NCBI GenBank assembly: GCA_029204225.1
Contig: CM055100.1
Location: forward strand, 2,253,334-2,317,333
Length of the DNA stretch: 64,000 nucleotides
Direction of reading: 5' to 3'
Source of the DNA: Diphasiastrum complanatum
Taxonomy: Eukaryota; Streptophyta; Lycopodiopsida; Lycopodiales; Lycopodiaceae
A program made the translations under genes and the position numbers. Every line of letters starts with the position of its first letter. The first letter of the stretch is position 1. Below the pieces are notes generated by a model that searched no databases, was not told the DNA's origin, and was given only the letters and a program-made list of their open reading frames with translations. Shown here piece by piece: positions 35,901 to 45,980 of the stretch.

Positions 35901-38337
35901 ATGGCAATGTTCCATTTGCATTTAGCTCTTCCTATGCAATGCACACCAATTATTAAGAAAAATTCAAAAGTTGTAGAGAATGTTGCTGAAATAGTTAGAG
36001 AATTGAGAATGAATAATCATATGAATATAGATTTGTGGGTGGATGGATCAATTTATCCTAATGGTCCAGCTACCAATTTGTGTCCAAATTTTAAGTCCAT
36101 AACTCATCTTCTCAGATTTGTATGTGAAGGAAATAGCAGATTACTTGGATATTGTCAAAGGTTGCTTGATATTGGAATGCATAACATATCTTGTCTTAAT
36201 CAGCAATTACTTCCTAATCAACAATTGCAACGTGCAAATAAGCAATTGCTTCATCATGTGCAACACACTAGTTGAAAACAATGCACTCAAGAATGCTATG
36301 TCAGAGTTGAATGCTACGATCACTACTCTTCAGGGATCAAACCAAGAAATGTTAGAATCCATGGAAAAGTTGCGACCGAGAGTTTAAAATCAGTAGTTGA
36401 TATAAAAGCTATCAAAAAGACAATGATGAAAAGGAAAAGAAAGAGAGTACCGATGAAGAATAATGATGACTTATCTACACATAGTGGCAATCAGAAAAAA
36501 AGAATTTGAACATTCAAGTATGTATTCATATAAACTGTTTATTTGATTTGTATATGTCATTTAAGTTTGATTTGCACTTGATAACATGAATTATTTATTT
36601 GTTAGAAATAATTTGGGTTTCTTATGTTTGTTGCAGATCATGTTTGGTGGCAAAGAACTATTTAACAGATCGTTCATGCATTGGATCATCTTTAAGCCAT
36701 GTGTTACCAAGAAAGTCAACAAAGAAAATGATGATAAATGCTCGGTTTAAAAAAATGAAAAATGAAATTGCTGAGACTGTTTTGATTAAGGTCCAATTAT
36801 ACTTGGACGCAAATGTGATACAAGGTGCATGTGATGTTTCTGGAATTAGCAGAAATGCTTATTCTACTTTTTTTAGATTAGTTAAAAAAGCTTTTTTCCA
36901 AGTGATGGTGAAAAAAACTTATCTTCCGGGTCCATATTGGGTAAGATTAGCAAGAAATGATTATAATGACGGAATGTTCAAAGTAGTTGGCCAACCACTT
37001 CATATAACTGAGTTATACAAATCAGAATATGGTGAGCTCAATTACAACGATTGCAATAATATTTTCCTTGATATTGAAAATGTTCTAAAATACATTATTT
37101 AATTATATAAACTAGACGAACATCAAGTAAATGGAAAGATCATCATTGTAATAAAGTTAGATGAATATGAAATCATCAAAGGTCAAAAGTTGGAACGAGT
37201 GAGTGTCACTTTGATGAATAAAATTTCAGATACAGATGGTTGAACGTTTAGTGTTCAATCGGAAAATCACATATGGTGGTTGGTGGCATTCTAGGTATAC
37301 ATTTTAATTTTCATAGTAGAATATCGTTATTAGCATTTCATACCTTGCCAATTTTTATTAACATGTCATGCATTACTTGCTTCTCTACAGTAAAAGAGGA
37401 CCATAAAATACTTTCATGAATATTTTCAAGAACAAATTATGGCAGGATTATAAAGAGACAATTAGAGGGTGAGTTTCAAATTCAATGGCACCTTGCAGGG
37501 TATTTGAAAACATTAAAATGTACATTGCACACTAAGGTTCATATTATTGAAAAACTTATTTACCTGCATGTTCTACTAGCATGGAATCATAAATTGGAGT
37601 CCGTGGCAAAAGCAACAATTAGGAGGTTGGAAATAGTTTTGTCAAATGTAGGACTACATAAAGGGAATGTCACGATTAAAAAAAGTGACACTCTCCAAAA
37701 AAGAGGAAACATTCCTAATAAGCCATCAATTGAAGGTGCTAAAGCAAGAAGATTCTTATCCAATCACACATGCAAAGAATTAAGTGTTAGATACAAAATT
37801 TGGAGAGAAATTGTTCAAGCAGCACGAACATTGGGAGGAAGTAATCGAGTGGAAAAGAGACAATTGTGGACCAACTTAGACAAACTCATAGGTGCTATCA
37901 GGAAAGAAAACCTATCATCAGAAGATATGAGGACTTTGCAAAATCATTGCACCACATTTGTAAAATCCTTACATGATTGTTGTGAAAAAGACATCATTAC
38001 TCATTACATGGTGCTAATCTATATCATTATCTGGTACTTATCTCATTCTAGCTTATATATTTTTCTACTGATGTAACTAATCAAAAGTTTGTTTGAGCAC
38101 ATCCTTCTTCATCATGCAACTTATTTTGCAAAGGAATATGAGAGCTTAAGTATCTGTTCATCAGAAGGCATGGAAAAATCTCATTGGCAAGCAAGGGGAG
38201 CATTTCATAGGACTACAAATCATGGAGGACACAATTCAAGAAATAAATATTTAGTTCAACTTTTTCAGTGGTCTTATAGAAGAGCACAATTTAAATATCA
38301 AGCTAAAAACTCACCAAATGTTACAATTTTTTGAAAG
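35901..38337 (+). CDS. Multi-exon gene of unknown function, possibly transposon-encoded
   Basis: Several plus-strand frames join with plausible GT-AG introns (for example about 36519-36635 and 37294-37390, and one near 38030-38090). The first part (35901-36387) has a helix-rich tail (ENNALKNAMSELNATITTLQ) after a small frame change at about 36270. The middle exon (36636-37102) holds GACDVSGISRNAYSTFFRLV and TYLPGPYWVRLARN. The last exons (37504-38337) are long and clean, with VLSNVGLHKGNVTIKK, KARRFLSNHTCKELSVRYKI and the striking SSEGMEKSHWQARGAF followed by HRTTNHGG. The layout faintly recalls large multi-copy, probably transposon-related proteins of early animals, but this is from memory. 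A stop at 36387 and a broken stretch at 37102-37500 suggest decay or unresolved splicing. The gene converges on its neighbour with about 60 bp between ends. Confidence 0.5.
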
Positions 38338-38398
38338 GTTTTCAAATTCATAACAAAAGAGAGATCCTTGTAATACATCAAAAATCTATTACAGAAAA

Positions 38399-39909
38399 TT
38401 GTTTAATTATCATCATCATCCTCTTCAAGATTCAGACAAATGGTATTGTCATGAAGGAATAATCTCCTTTCATATAGATCCAAAAAATCTAAATTTTTTC
38501 TTTTGCTCATATCAATGTAACCCGAGTAAAGGGCCATTGCAGATGATCTTTTTGTAGTCTCATTGGGAGTATAGCCCAATATTTTAATTGCAAATCCCTT
38601 TTCACAAAAAAATATTTTATATGTTCCTTTTGCGTACTTATGGCCTCCTAAAAAAACTGATAATGATTTGATGGTTATAATGACAGTGGTTGCATATGGA
38701 TTAAAAGATAAATGATATATACAAATCTCATTATTTTGAAAGTTTTACAAATAATGAGATAGAGACACATTTTTTCTCCTTGGCTGATACACCTCGGACA
38801 CCTCCATGTCTCATACCAAAGGCATCTATTTCAATAGCATCCTATAAACGAGTAAAGAAAATAAATTTAGAATGATATATAACACTACAAACTCATACTT
38901 TAACACAGTGTTTGAAATAAGAAAACATAACAATATCAATACCAATATAATATCTACGTACCAGATCATAATCATCGTATTCAATGACGTTTGCTCTGCT
39001 AATGTCATGTCCTCAAATGGACTCTACATTTCCAGAGGGGATATACCGAGTCCTTGGGGGATATTTTTTTTGGAATTCCAAAAATTCCTCCTCTGTAGGC
39101 AAAGTTTTTTTATAAGCTTTGGATTTTTCAATCATGACCTCCAAGGCCTCATTACCAGATTTCCAATTGCCATCTTTATCATAATCTATCTCACTTTCGA
39201 TGTCATCATATGTGTAATCTACAATGTCAAAAAATCCTGATAAATTTTTTGCAAAAATTGAGAGGATTTTATCCTCTCTCAAATTCAAAACATCATCTAT
39301 ATCATTAAATGAAATATAACTCTCATTATTTATAAAATAAACGGGAATATTGAGTAGAGTTAATTGATTAACAAGAGATGCAGATCGATGAGAATCAGAG
39401 AGGATTATTGAACGAGGGAGAGTTTTCTCATAATTTGAAGCCATAGATGCTTCGGCTTCAACCTCTATATCAGTATCTGCATCATCTACATCAAGATTCA
39501 ACAGACTCATCATCTGAAATAACATCAAATATGTAAAAGCAAAAGCCATTTTTTAATTATTAAAAGACAACATTCTTTTGTGGATACCAAATATATATTT
39601 CTTTTGAAATGGTCATGCTAGTTATAGCACTTTCTGTTGTGTTTATGCTTAGAGGATGGTTGGGAATGCACAAGGTCTTGAAAATGAACGAAACAGAAAC
39701 TATCTATATCTTGAACATGAGTACTAATAATCTGAAAAAAAATTATCAAGAAGAGAAATTAAATTATAATGATTCTCATAAACTAGCTTATCGATATCGA
39801 AGGGAGCACAAAAAAGACTAGAAAAGTACTCTAATTTCTCAGATGGAATGTCACTGGCATTCAAAAAATCCAAAAGTTTGTTATTTGAGGACATGGAGAA
39901 ACTAGCCAT
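38399..39909 (-). CDS. Acidic protein of unknown function
   Basis: Minus-strand gene with several exons. A first frame at 39909-39724 starts MASFSMSSNNKLLDFLNASD. The main exon (about 39516-39013) follows an ATTTCAG acceptor and reads MMSLLNLDVDDADTDIEVEA, then PRSIILSDSHRSASLVNQLT and an acidic region ending KKYPPRTRYIPSGNVESI. A donor at about 38962 (GTACGT) and acceptor at about 38849 lead to DAIEIDAFGMRHGGVRGVSA; one base shift later the frame continues to a C-terminal segment (GHKYAKGTYKIFFCEKGFAI, ending LEEDDDD) with stop at about 38399. A TATA-like box lies at 40173-40184. I recognise no family. A stop after NVESI and the shift near 38740 mean this copy may be inactive. Its leader contains the 18-20 bp motif array. 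Confidence 0.5.
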
Positions 39910-39918
39910 ATTGAATCT

Positions 39919-40100
39919 GATATCGGTTCAATGCGACTAAGTGGAGGACTGTTCAATAGTGCATGCGTTGAATCGATATCGTTTTGACGAGACTGAAATC
40001 GTCTGAGAGCATAAATCAGATGAGGATGATATCGCTTCAGTGCACCTGAATGAATCCGACCGTGCACAGTATGTGAAGGTGCGCGTCGATTCGATATCAC
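39919..40100. repeat. Motif array 1: two inverted pairs of GATATCGATTCAGCGCGC
   Basis: Forward copies at 39918-39936 (GATATCGGTTCAATGCG) and 40027-40044 (GATATCGCTTCAGTGCAC); reverse copies at 39960-39981 (GCGTTGAATCGATATCG) and 40079-40100 (GCGCGTCGATTCGATATC). Each forward-reverse pair could fold into a stem with about 25-35 bases of loop. The array lies between the start codon of the minus gene and its TATA box, so it is probably transcribed as 5' leader. Confidence 0.8.
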
Positions 40101-40172
40101 AAGAAAAATAAAACAAAATAGCGAGGGAGTTCAGAATAAAAGATCACGGAATTGAAATAAGAAAAGTGATGC

Positions 40173-40184
40173 CCATATTTATAG
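40173..40184 (-). promoter_or_regulatory. TATA box of the minus-strand acidic-protein gene
   Basis: CTATAAATATGG on the minus strand, about 265 bp upstream of the first ATG, in a region free of other ORFs. Confidence 0.45.
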
Positions 40185-40280
40185 CCTATTTGTGTTGATC
40201 ACAGCCATACATTTGTCAAATAATGAATCGAGGAGCACAGCCTATATTTATCTACCAATCAAAGAGAGACAAATTTGTAC

Positions 40281-40400
40281 TTCCGTCGGAATAGATTAAA
40301 TAGTCTGTAACTAGATTCTACAAATTATTATTAGCCCCGAACTTAAAATTTGTATCTATGCCAGAATATATTGAATAGTCTATTACTAGCCTCTTCGAAT
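40281..40400 (+). repeat. Imperfect direct repeat
   Basis: GAATAGATTAAATAGTCTGT near 40289 recurs as GAATATATTGAATAGTCTAT near 40363, a period of about 74 bp. Confidence 0.6.
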
Positions 40401-40418
40401 CATCATTAAACTAATATT

Positions 40419-41239
40419 TGTAGGGTCGAAGATCTTGCGTAGTATAGCCCTCCCGTCTGTCAACAAGGGTTAGATCACTGGATAGGTGCCTAACTATGAA
40501 TAGATGCTACTTTTAGTTAGTTCCCTACTTTTTCCCTAACTCTACCACCATTAACACTACACACCCCTAACCCTACTCCCTAAACTACCTTCATCATGAA
40601 TATTGTTGGTGAAAGGGAAGGGAAGAATAGAAGAGATTGAGAGGAGAGAAAGAGAGAGATAGAGAGTGAGAGTGGAGGTTAGCTCAAATGCTCCTTATGA
40701 TTGCTAATGGAAAAACATTAACTATGGCAACCAATAAGCATGAAAATAGAAAGCAATGGAAAAACACAACAAGAACATTAGCAAGTAGTGAATAGCAAAT
40801 GAGGATGCTTCTCTTCCAAAAAAGGGTAGAGTTTCCTCCTTCTTATTAAGCATTAAATTAGAGTACAAATGGTGTCTTTTTATAAAACGGGGAAGGCCCT
40901 TGCCCCAAAATCCTATTGGCTAATATTCACATAGATCCTAACCATTCATCTTGGAACCAACTTGATCCAAGGGTCCACAAAAAGTACAATAAAAATCACA
41001 AGATTCATGTGAGTCCAAAATTGGACCCAACTCTAAAAAAGTAAACTCTAAGTTGAAAAATGACTTTGGGCCTCAAGTTTTATTTTAATTACAAAGGGGC
41101 CCAAGTCTATTATTTTATTTACAACTCAACTTGCGTGCTCATTGGGCCATGGGCTTATACGCGCCGGATGCCATGCCCTCGCAGCACATTTTATTGGCCA
41201 ATCTTATTTTTTTACAATTTGTCGGGGAAACTCCCAACA
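40419..41239 (-). mobile_element. LTR of the tRNA-Asp-type element (3' side)
   Basis: Full-length relative of 8303-8895: it starts TGTAGGG on the plus-strand view and ends near ACTCCCAACA. With 49345-49980 it brackets the minus-strand coiled-coil ORF family copy b. The ORF of copy b appears to read up to and into this LTR. No clean target duplication was found around the pair. Confidence 0.75.
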
Positions 41240-41970
41240 GGACCCACGGCCTGAAGTAGTGCCGGTTCCTCGGCACTTTGCCAGTTTAGTATAGAGTCTT
41301 CTTGGACCGCCTTTGGTGAATCAGGTAGCTCGTGACATCTTCCATAAAGTTGATTCTGTCCATTTTCTTCAAGTCCTTGGGCGTGTGAAGGGACTTGTGG
41401 ACTCCAGTTAGCCAGTTTTGGTCGACCCACCCTTGGAATTTGCGCATCCAGGGATCATCAAGGAATGCAGCTCGGTAATAGACTCGAGCAACTGGCAGCT
41501 GATCTTCTACTTTTTTTGAGACTAGCGCCTTATTAGTATCAAAGAATATGGGGGAGAAAAAAATTGTCCCATTTGGTTTCAATCCCCATTAAATGCTCTA
41601 AGTCCCAGGCGTAAGTGACTGCCTCACGGACTGTTAAGTCTGGGCAGTTGAAATACTTATTTGCAAATAGGGTGAGAGCCGTTCGGACGTCTACATCCGT
41701 ATCCCAACCGTGCTCCAAATGAATCCTTGGCCAATTGAAGTTCTAGAGGGTGATTTTGTCCAGAGGGGTGCCACATTTTGCCCATTTGGATCGTCATGTG
41801 CATGGCAGGAAGTGCGCGTTCACTCGTAGCTATTGCGGACTTGTCACATAGGCCCTGATGGCCGCAGGGTCCCATTCAAAGAGTTGCTGGTGCCACTCTA
41901 GTTGTGGTTGGAGGGTGGGTAGTGCTTGCAGCTCATTGCCTTTTATTGTTTATGCCGAAAATGAGATCTG
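41240..41970 (-). pseudogene. Uncharacterised ORF family copy b, C-terminal part
   Basis: Minus-strand frames carry ALPTLQPQLEWHQQLFEWDP, AIRAYVTSP, KWAKCGTPLDKITL, NFNWPRIHLEHGWDTDVDVR, PDLTVREAVTYAWDLEHLM and FFDTNKALVSKKVEDQLPVA. These align with copies a and c. Several in-frame stops occur. The N-terminal part continues at 45981-48368 on the other side of a nested copia; both sides of that insertion fall at the same Trp codon. Confidence 0.65.
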
Positions 41971-41975
41971 CCAGT

Positions 41976-42767
41976 TGTTGAAATGAAAAAATATTACATC
42001 TTGACTTTAGGCTTACTACAAACATTGTACTATGCAAGTATGTTGTTCCATAAATGCAAATGCCAAGTTTGGCCTAGATAGAACTCAAGCTATATGGATA
42101 TGTCATATCTAGTTTGATGATTACAACTTGCATATAGATTGTAGACTTAGAATCAGCAAAATTATGCTTGTAGAAACTCGTGGCATCTCACATGCATTAT
42201 TTGTAAGTGATCCGTAGTGACATGAAAGGCATGCACAAAGTGAAATGGACACATGCATGATGATTTGTACATTTCTAGTTAGAACTAGGACACTTGGAAA
42301 AAGTAGGTAGAGGTTCATGCATGAGATGTGACAAATGTCACATAGACTCTAGTTTTCACTTTAGATGTCATAAAAAGCTGGATGGATGTGGTTCTACCTC
42401 GAGCTACCTCAAACTCCATAAATATGTGTAGCTCTCCTCATAATTTTTGATGAAGAACCAAAGCTTTGTAGCTATCTCTTGCCATTTTGGATCCACATCA
42501 TTTCTATTTGATATCTCTCTATCTTTCTCTCTCTAATTCGTGTTGAGGCTAATGCCAATACACTAATTTCTTGTACTTTTGCTAATTTATGATTCATTAC
42601 CATCATTCTCTGTTGCTTAGCATGCTAGATTGTGGTTAAGCCATAACTTCTGTACTAGATCTTGCTAATTAATCTAGAATTAGGTTATTGTGCTAATCAT
42701 AAAGCTTAATTAGATCTATCATACTTGTGGATCTTCTTCACACGTGTGAATTCTGGAAATTTTGTCA
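41976..42767 (+). mobile_element. 5' LTR of nested family A copia
   Basis: 792 bp, TGTTGAAATG to TTTTGTCA. It includes a CACACGTGTGAA box 30 bp from its end. The same LTR at 45141 differs by scattered substitutions, a 70-bp insertion and a loss of about 30 bp at the end. Confidence 0.9.
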
Positions 42768-42780
42768 TGGTATCAAAGCC
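42768..42780 (+). promoter_or_regulatory. Primer-binding site for initiator tRNA-Met
   Basis: TGGTATCAAAGCC, one base off the usual TGGTATCAGAGC, directly after the LTR end CA. Confidence 0.85.
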
Positions 42781-43537
42781 AAATTGAGCTTTGCATGCTA
42801 ACATCTCTAATTATACAAGAATTTGAGAGCTAAATCAAGCAAAAAAGCAATTTCAAACTTTTTCTCACCTTTCTTTGAAATGTGTTTGGATCAAATCAGA
42901 TTGGAAGTGAATTTTCAGGTTTGAAAAGTGGTAGTACAGAATTCTGAAATTCCTCACGTGTGAAAATTAGAGATTTTCAGTCCCTTCCATCTCCTTGCTT
43001 GTAGATCGAAAGATAGTGGTCTTATAGCTTGATGGAAAGCTTATGATGTGTACTTTTCATAAAAATTGAAATCAAATCAATTTGATGTGTCTATCAAGAG
43101 TTATAAGCTCTTAAAGAGGATCGGGATAGGTCCAAAATCCAAGTGACTACATTTTGATTTGATTCAACCTTGCTTTGTTCTGAGTCCATTGTTTTGAGAA
43201 TCCTACACAAGAAACTGAAGATCAAGACTAAGTTTGAAGTACTTGAACACCCTTTGAGTCCTTTGTGTATCAATAGTATTTTCTTTTGAAGCATTTCACA
43301 CATGCCAAAAGTAGGATTCAAACTTGCCAAAGTGTCTCAATCAACTTTGTGTGTCTGATCTAGATAATCTTGTTTTGTGGAATATTTGAGATCCACCTCA
43401 AATACAGTTGCAAGTTTTTCACATAGGAAGGTAGTACATCCTTGAAAATACCTATAGTGAAAGAGAGCAACAACATTAAGTCTGACTAGAACAAGCTCAA
43501 ACATATTGCAGTCCAATAACTAAGAAGTTTTCACATA

Positions 43538-45123
43538 ATGGCACCTCTAGGTCTTCTAGAAGCAAATGAAAGACTAAATACTTCTAATTACTCAATTTGG
43601 AAGCTCACAATGGAGTCTATTTTGATACTCCAGGATGTTATGGACATTGTGCTTGGTGTTGAGGAGGAGCCTCAAGCTTCATTGAGACGAATGTATCTAA
43701 TGAAAATTTGAGAGAAATAGGATCTTGCACTACAGTCGAAGATGCTTGGGATGCACTTAAGTCCATCTATGAAGCAAAGAATACTTCTAGAATACTCACT
43801 CTTAAGAATCAATTTTTTCAAAGTTTCCAAAGAAGTGAGGAGAGTGCATCAAACTATGTTATGAGAGTTAAAGATTTACATAGAGAGCTTTCTAGTGTTG
43901 GTGTTACTATTGAACCAAGATGAGCTGCTTCAAGTCATACTAAATGGCTTGAAAGATGACTATGATAATCTTGTTCAGTCTTTTGCCATGACAAAGACAA
44001 AGTTTGCTTGCTCTTCAAAAGTCTATATGGACTAAAGCAAGCTCATGGTATTCTTGACTTAACACCTTTCTTGAGTCACTAGGATTTAATCTTAGTAACT
44101 ATGATCCTTCCTTGTATGTCAAGCTTTTTGATAGAGATATTGTCATCCTTCTTATTTATGCTGATGATATCATTTTAACAGGAAGTTGTATCAAGTTAGT
44201 TGAGGAAACCAAGATTGCACTTGGAAAAGAGTTCAAGATGCAAGATCTTGGAAAAATTCACTACATACTAGGATTAGAGATTGACTTTCTTAAAGATAAA
44301 GCTTTTGTATGTCAATCCAAGTATGCTCTTTCAATGTTAAAAAAGTTCAATATGTTAGATTGTAAGAGTATAGAAACTCCTATGGAGCAAAATGTAAAAG
44401 ACCCTAACAAAGGTGATGAAAGATCCTTCGTGGACATCACTCTTTATAGGAGTCTTATACGCTCCTTAATTTGGCTCACAATAACTAGACCTTACATAAG
44501 CTTTATTGTTCATAAGTTGAGCCAGGCTATGCAAAATCCTATTGTTTATCATTGGAAAATGGCCAAGAGAGTGCTTAGATATATATCTTCAACTTTTGAT
44601 TATGGTTTATTATATAAAAGTGGTGATCTTTCTATTGTTGGTTATTCTAACTCGGATTTTCGCAAGTGATAGAGCAGATCAAAAATTTACAAGTGTTTAT
44701 GTCATATATCTTGGAGGACACTTAATATCTTGGCTTTCCAAAAAGCAAGATACTGTATCACTCTCATCTTGTGAAGCTGAGTATAAGGCACTCACTACAA
44801 CAACAAAGGAAGTGCTTTGGATCAAGAGGTTGCTAGTGGAGCTAAAGATAATCATGGAAGATGATCTACCTATGATCATGTGTGACAACATTTCAGCCCA
44901 AGCCCTTGCCAACAACCTAATATTCCATGCAAGGAGCAAACATATTGAAGTTACACATCACTTCGTGAGAGAAAAGCTCATTGGAGGGGAAATCTACTTG
45001 GAGCACATTGACACATCATCTTGTATTGCTGATATGCTCACCAAACCCTTGAGCAAGAGTTCCTTCATCAAGCCTAGAGCCAATCTTGGAGTAATACCAA
45101 GATCCATGTTCAAGTCAATATAG
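43538..45123 (+). pseudogene. Family A copia gag fused to RT-RNase H by deletion
   Basis: Gag starts MAPLGLLEANERLNTSNYSI and continues in a shifted frame at 43708-43923 (LREIGSCTTVEDAWDALKSI, SEESASNYVMRVKDLHREL) to about 43990 (DDYDNLVQSFAMTKTK). The next residues already belong to RT just before the YGLKQ motif, so protease, integrase and the first RT half have been removed. RT continues at 44112 (LLIYADDIILTG, a YADD form of the active site; GKIHYILGLEID) and RNase H at 44670-45123 (VSLSSCEAEYKALTTTTKEV, LTKPLSKSSFIKP). One frameshift lies at about 44660. Confidence 0.85.
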
Positions 45124-45140
45124 ATTGTTTTTAGGAGGAG

Positions 45141-45975
45141 TGTTGAAATGGAAAAATAATCCATCTTGACTTTAGGCTTGCTACAAACGTTGTACCATGC
45201 AAGTATGTTGTTCCATAAATGCAAATGCCAAGTTTGGCCTAGATAGAACTCAAGCTATACGGATATGTCATATCTAGTTTGATGACTAAAACTTGCATAT
45301 AGATTGTAGATTTAGAATTATCAAAATTATGCTTGTAAAAACTCGTGGCATCTCTGCTAATGAAACAGGGCCTCCGTTTCCTTACCAACATTACCTTCCC
45401 GATTTACAGAACGTTTCGCTTCTCACATGCATTAATTGTAAGTGATTCATAGTGACATGCAAGGCATGCACAAAGTGTAATGGACACATGCATGATGATT
45501 TGTACTTTGTTAGTTAGAACTAGTACATTTGTAAAAAGTTGGTAGAATTTCATGCATGGCAAGTGACAAATGTCACATAGACTCTAGTTTTCACTTTAGA
45601 TGTCATAAAAAGGTGGATGGATGTGGTTCTACCTCAAGCTACCTCAAACTTCATAAATATGTGTAGCTCTCCTCATAATTTTTGATGAAGAACCAAAGCT
45701 TTGTAGCTATCTCTTGCCATTTTGGATCCACATCATTTTTGCTTGATATTTCTCTATCTTTCTCTCTCTAACTCGTGTTGAGACTAATGCTAATACACTA
45801 ATTTCTTGTACTTTTGCTAATTTATGATTCATTACTATCATTCTCTGTTGCTTAGCATGCTAGATTGTGGTTAAGCCATAACTTTTGTACTAGATTTTGC
45901 TAGTTAATATAGAATTAAGTTATTGTGCTAATCATAAAGCTTAATTAGATCTATCATACTTGTAGATCTTCCACA
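45141..45975 (+). mobile_element. 3' LTR of nested family A copia with inserted filler
   Basis: Starts TGTTGAAATGG right after the TTAGGAGGAG purine tract. It carries an extra 66 bp plus a TCTC repeat at 45355-45424 and ends early at CCACA (45975), followed by the CCAAT duplication. Confidence 0.85.
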
Positions 45976-45980
45976 CCAAT

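Larger units (their letters stand above)
41976..45975 (+). mobile_element. Family A Ty1/copia, internally deleted, nested in ORF copy b
   Basis: Complete outline: 5' LTR 41976-42767, primer site 42768-42780, gag start 43538, purine tract 45131-45140, 3' LTR 45141-45975. It is flanked by CCAGT (41971-41975) and CCAAT (45976-45980), a 5-bp duplication with one difference. Protease, integrase and most of RT are missing, so it is a short non-autonomous copy. Confidence 0.9.
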
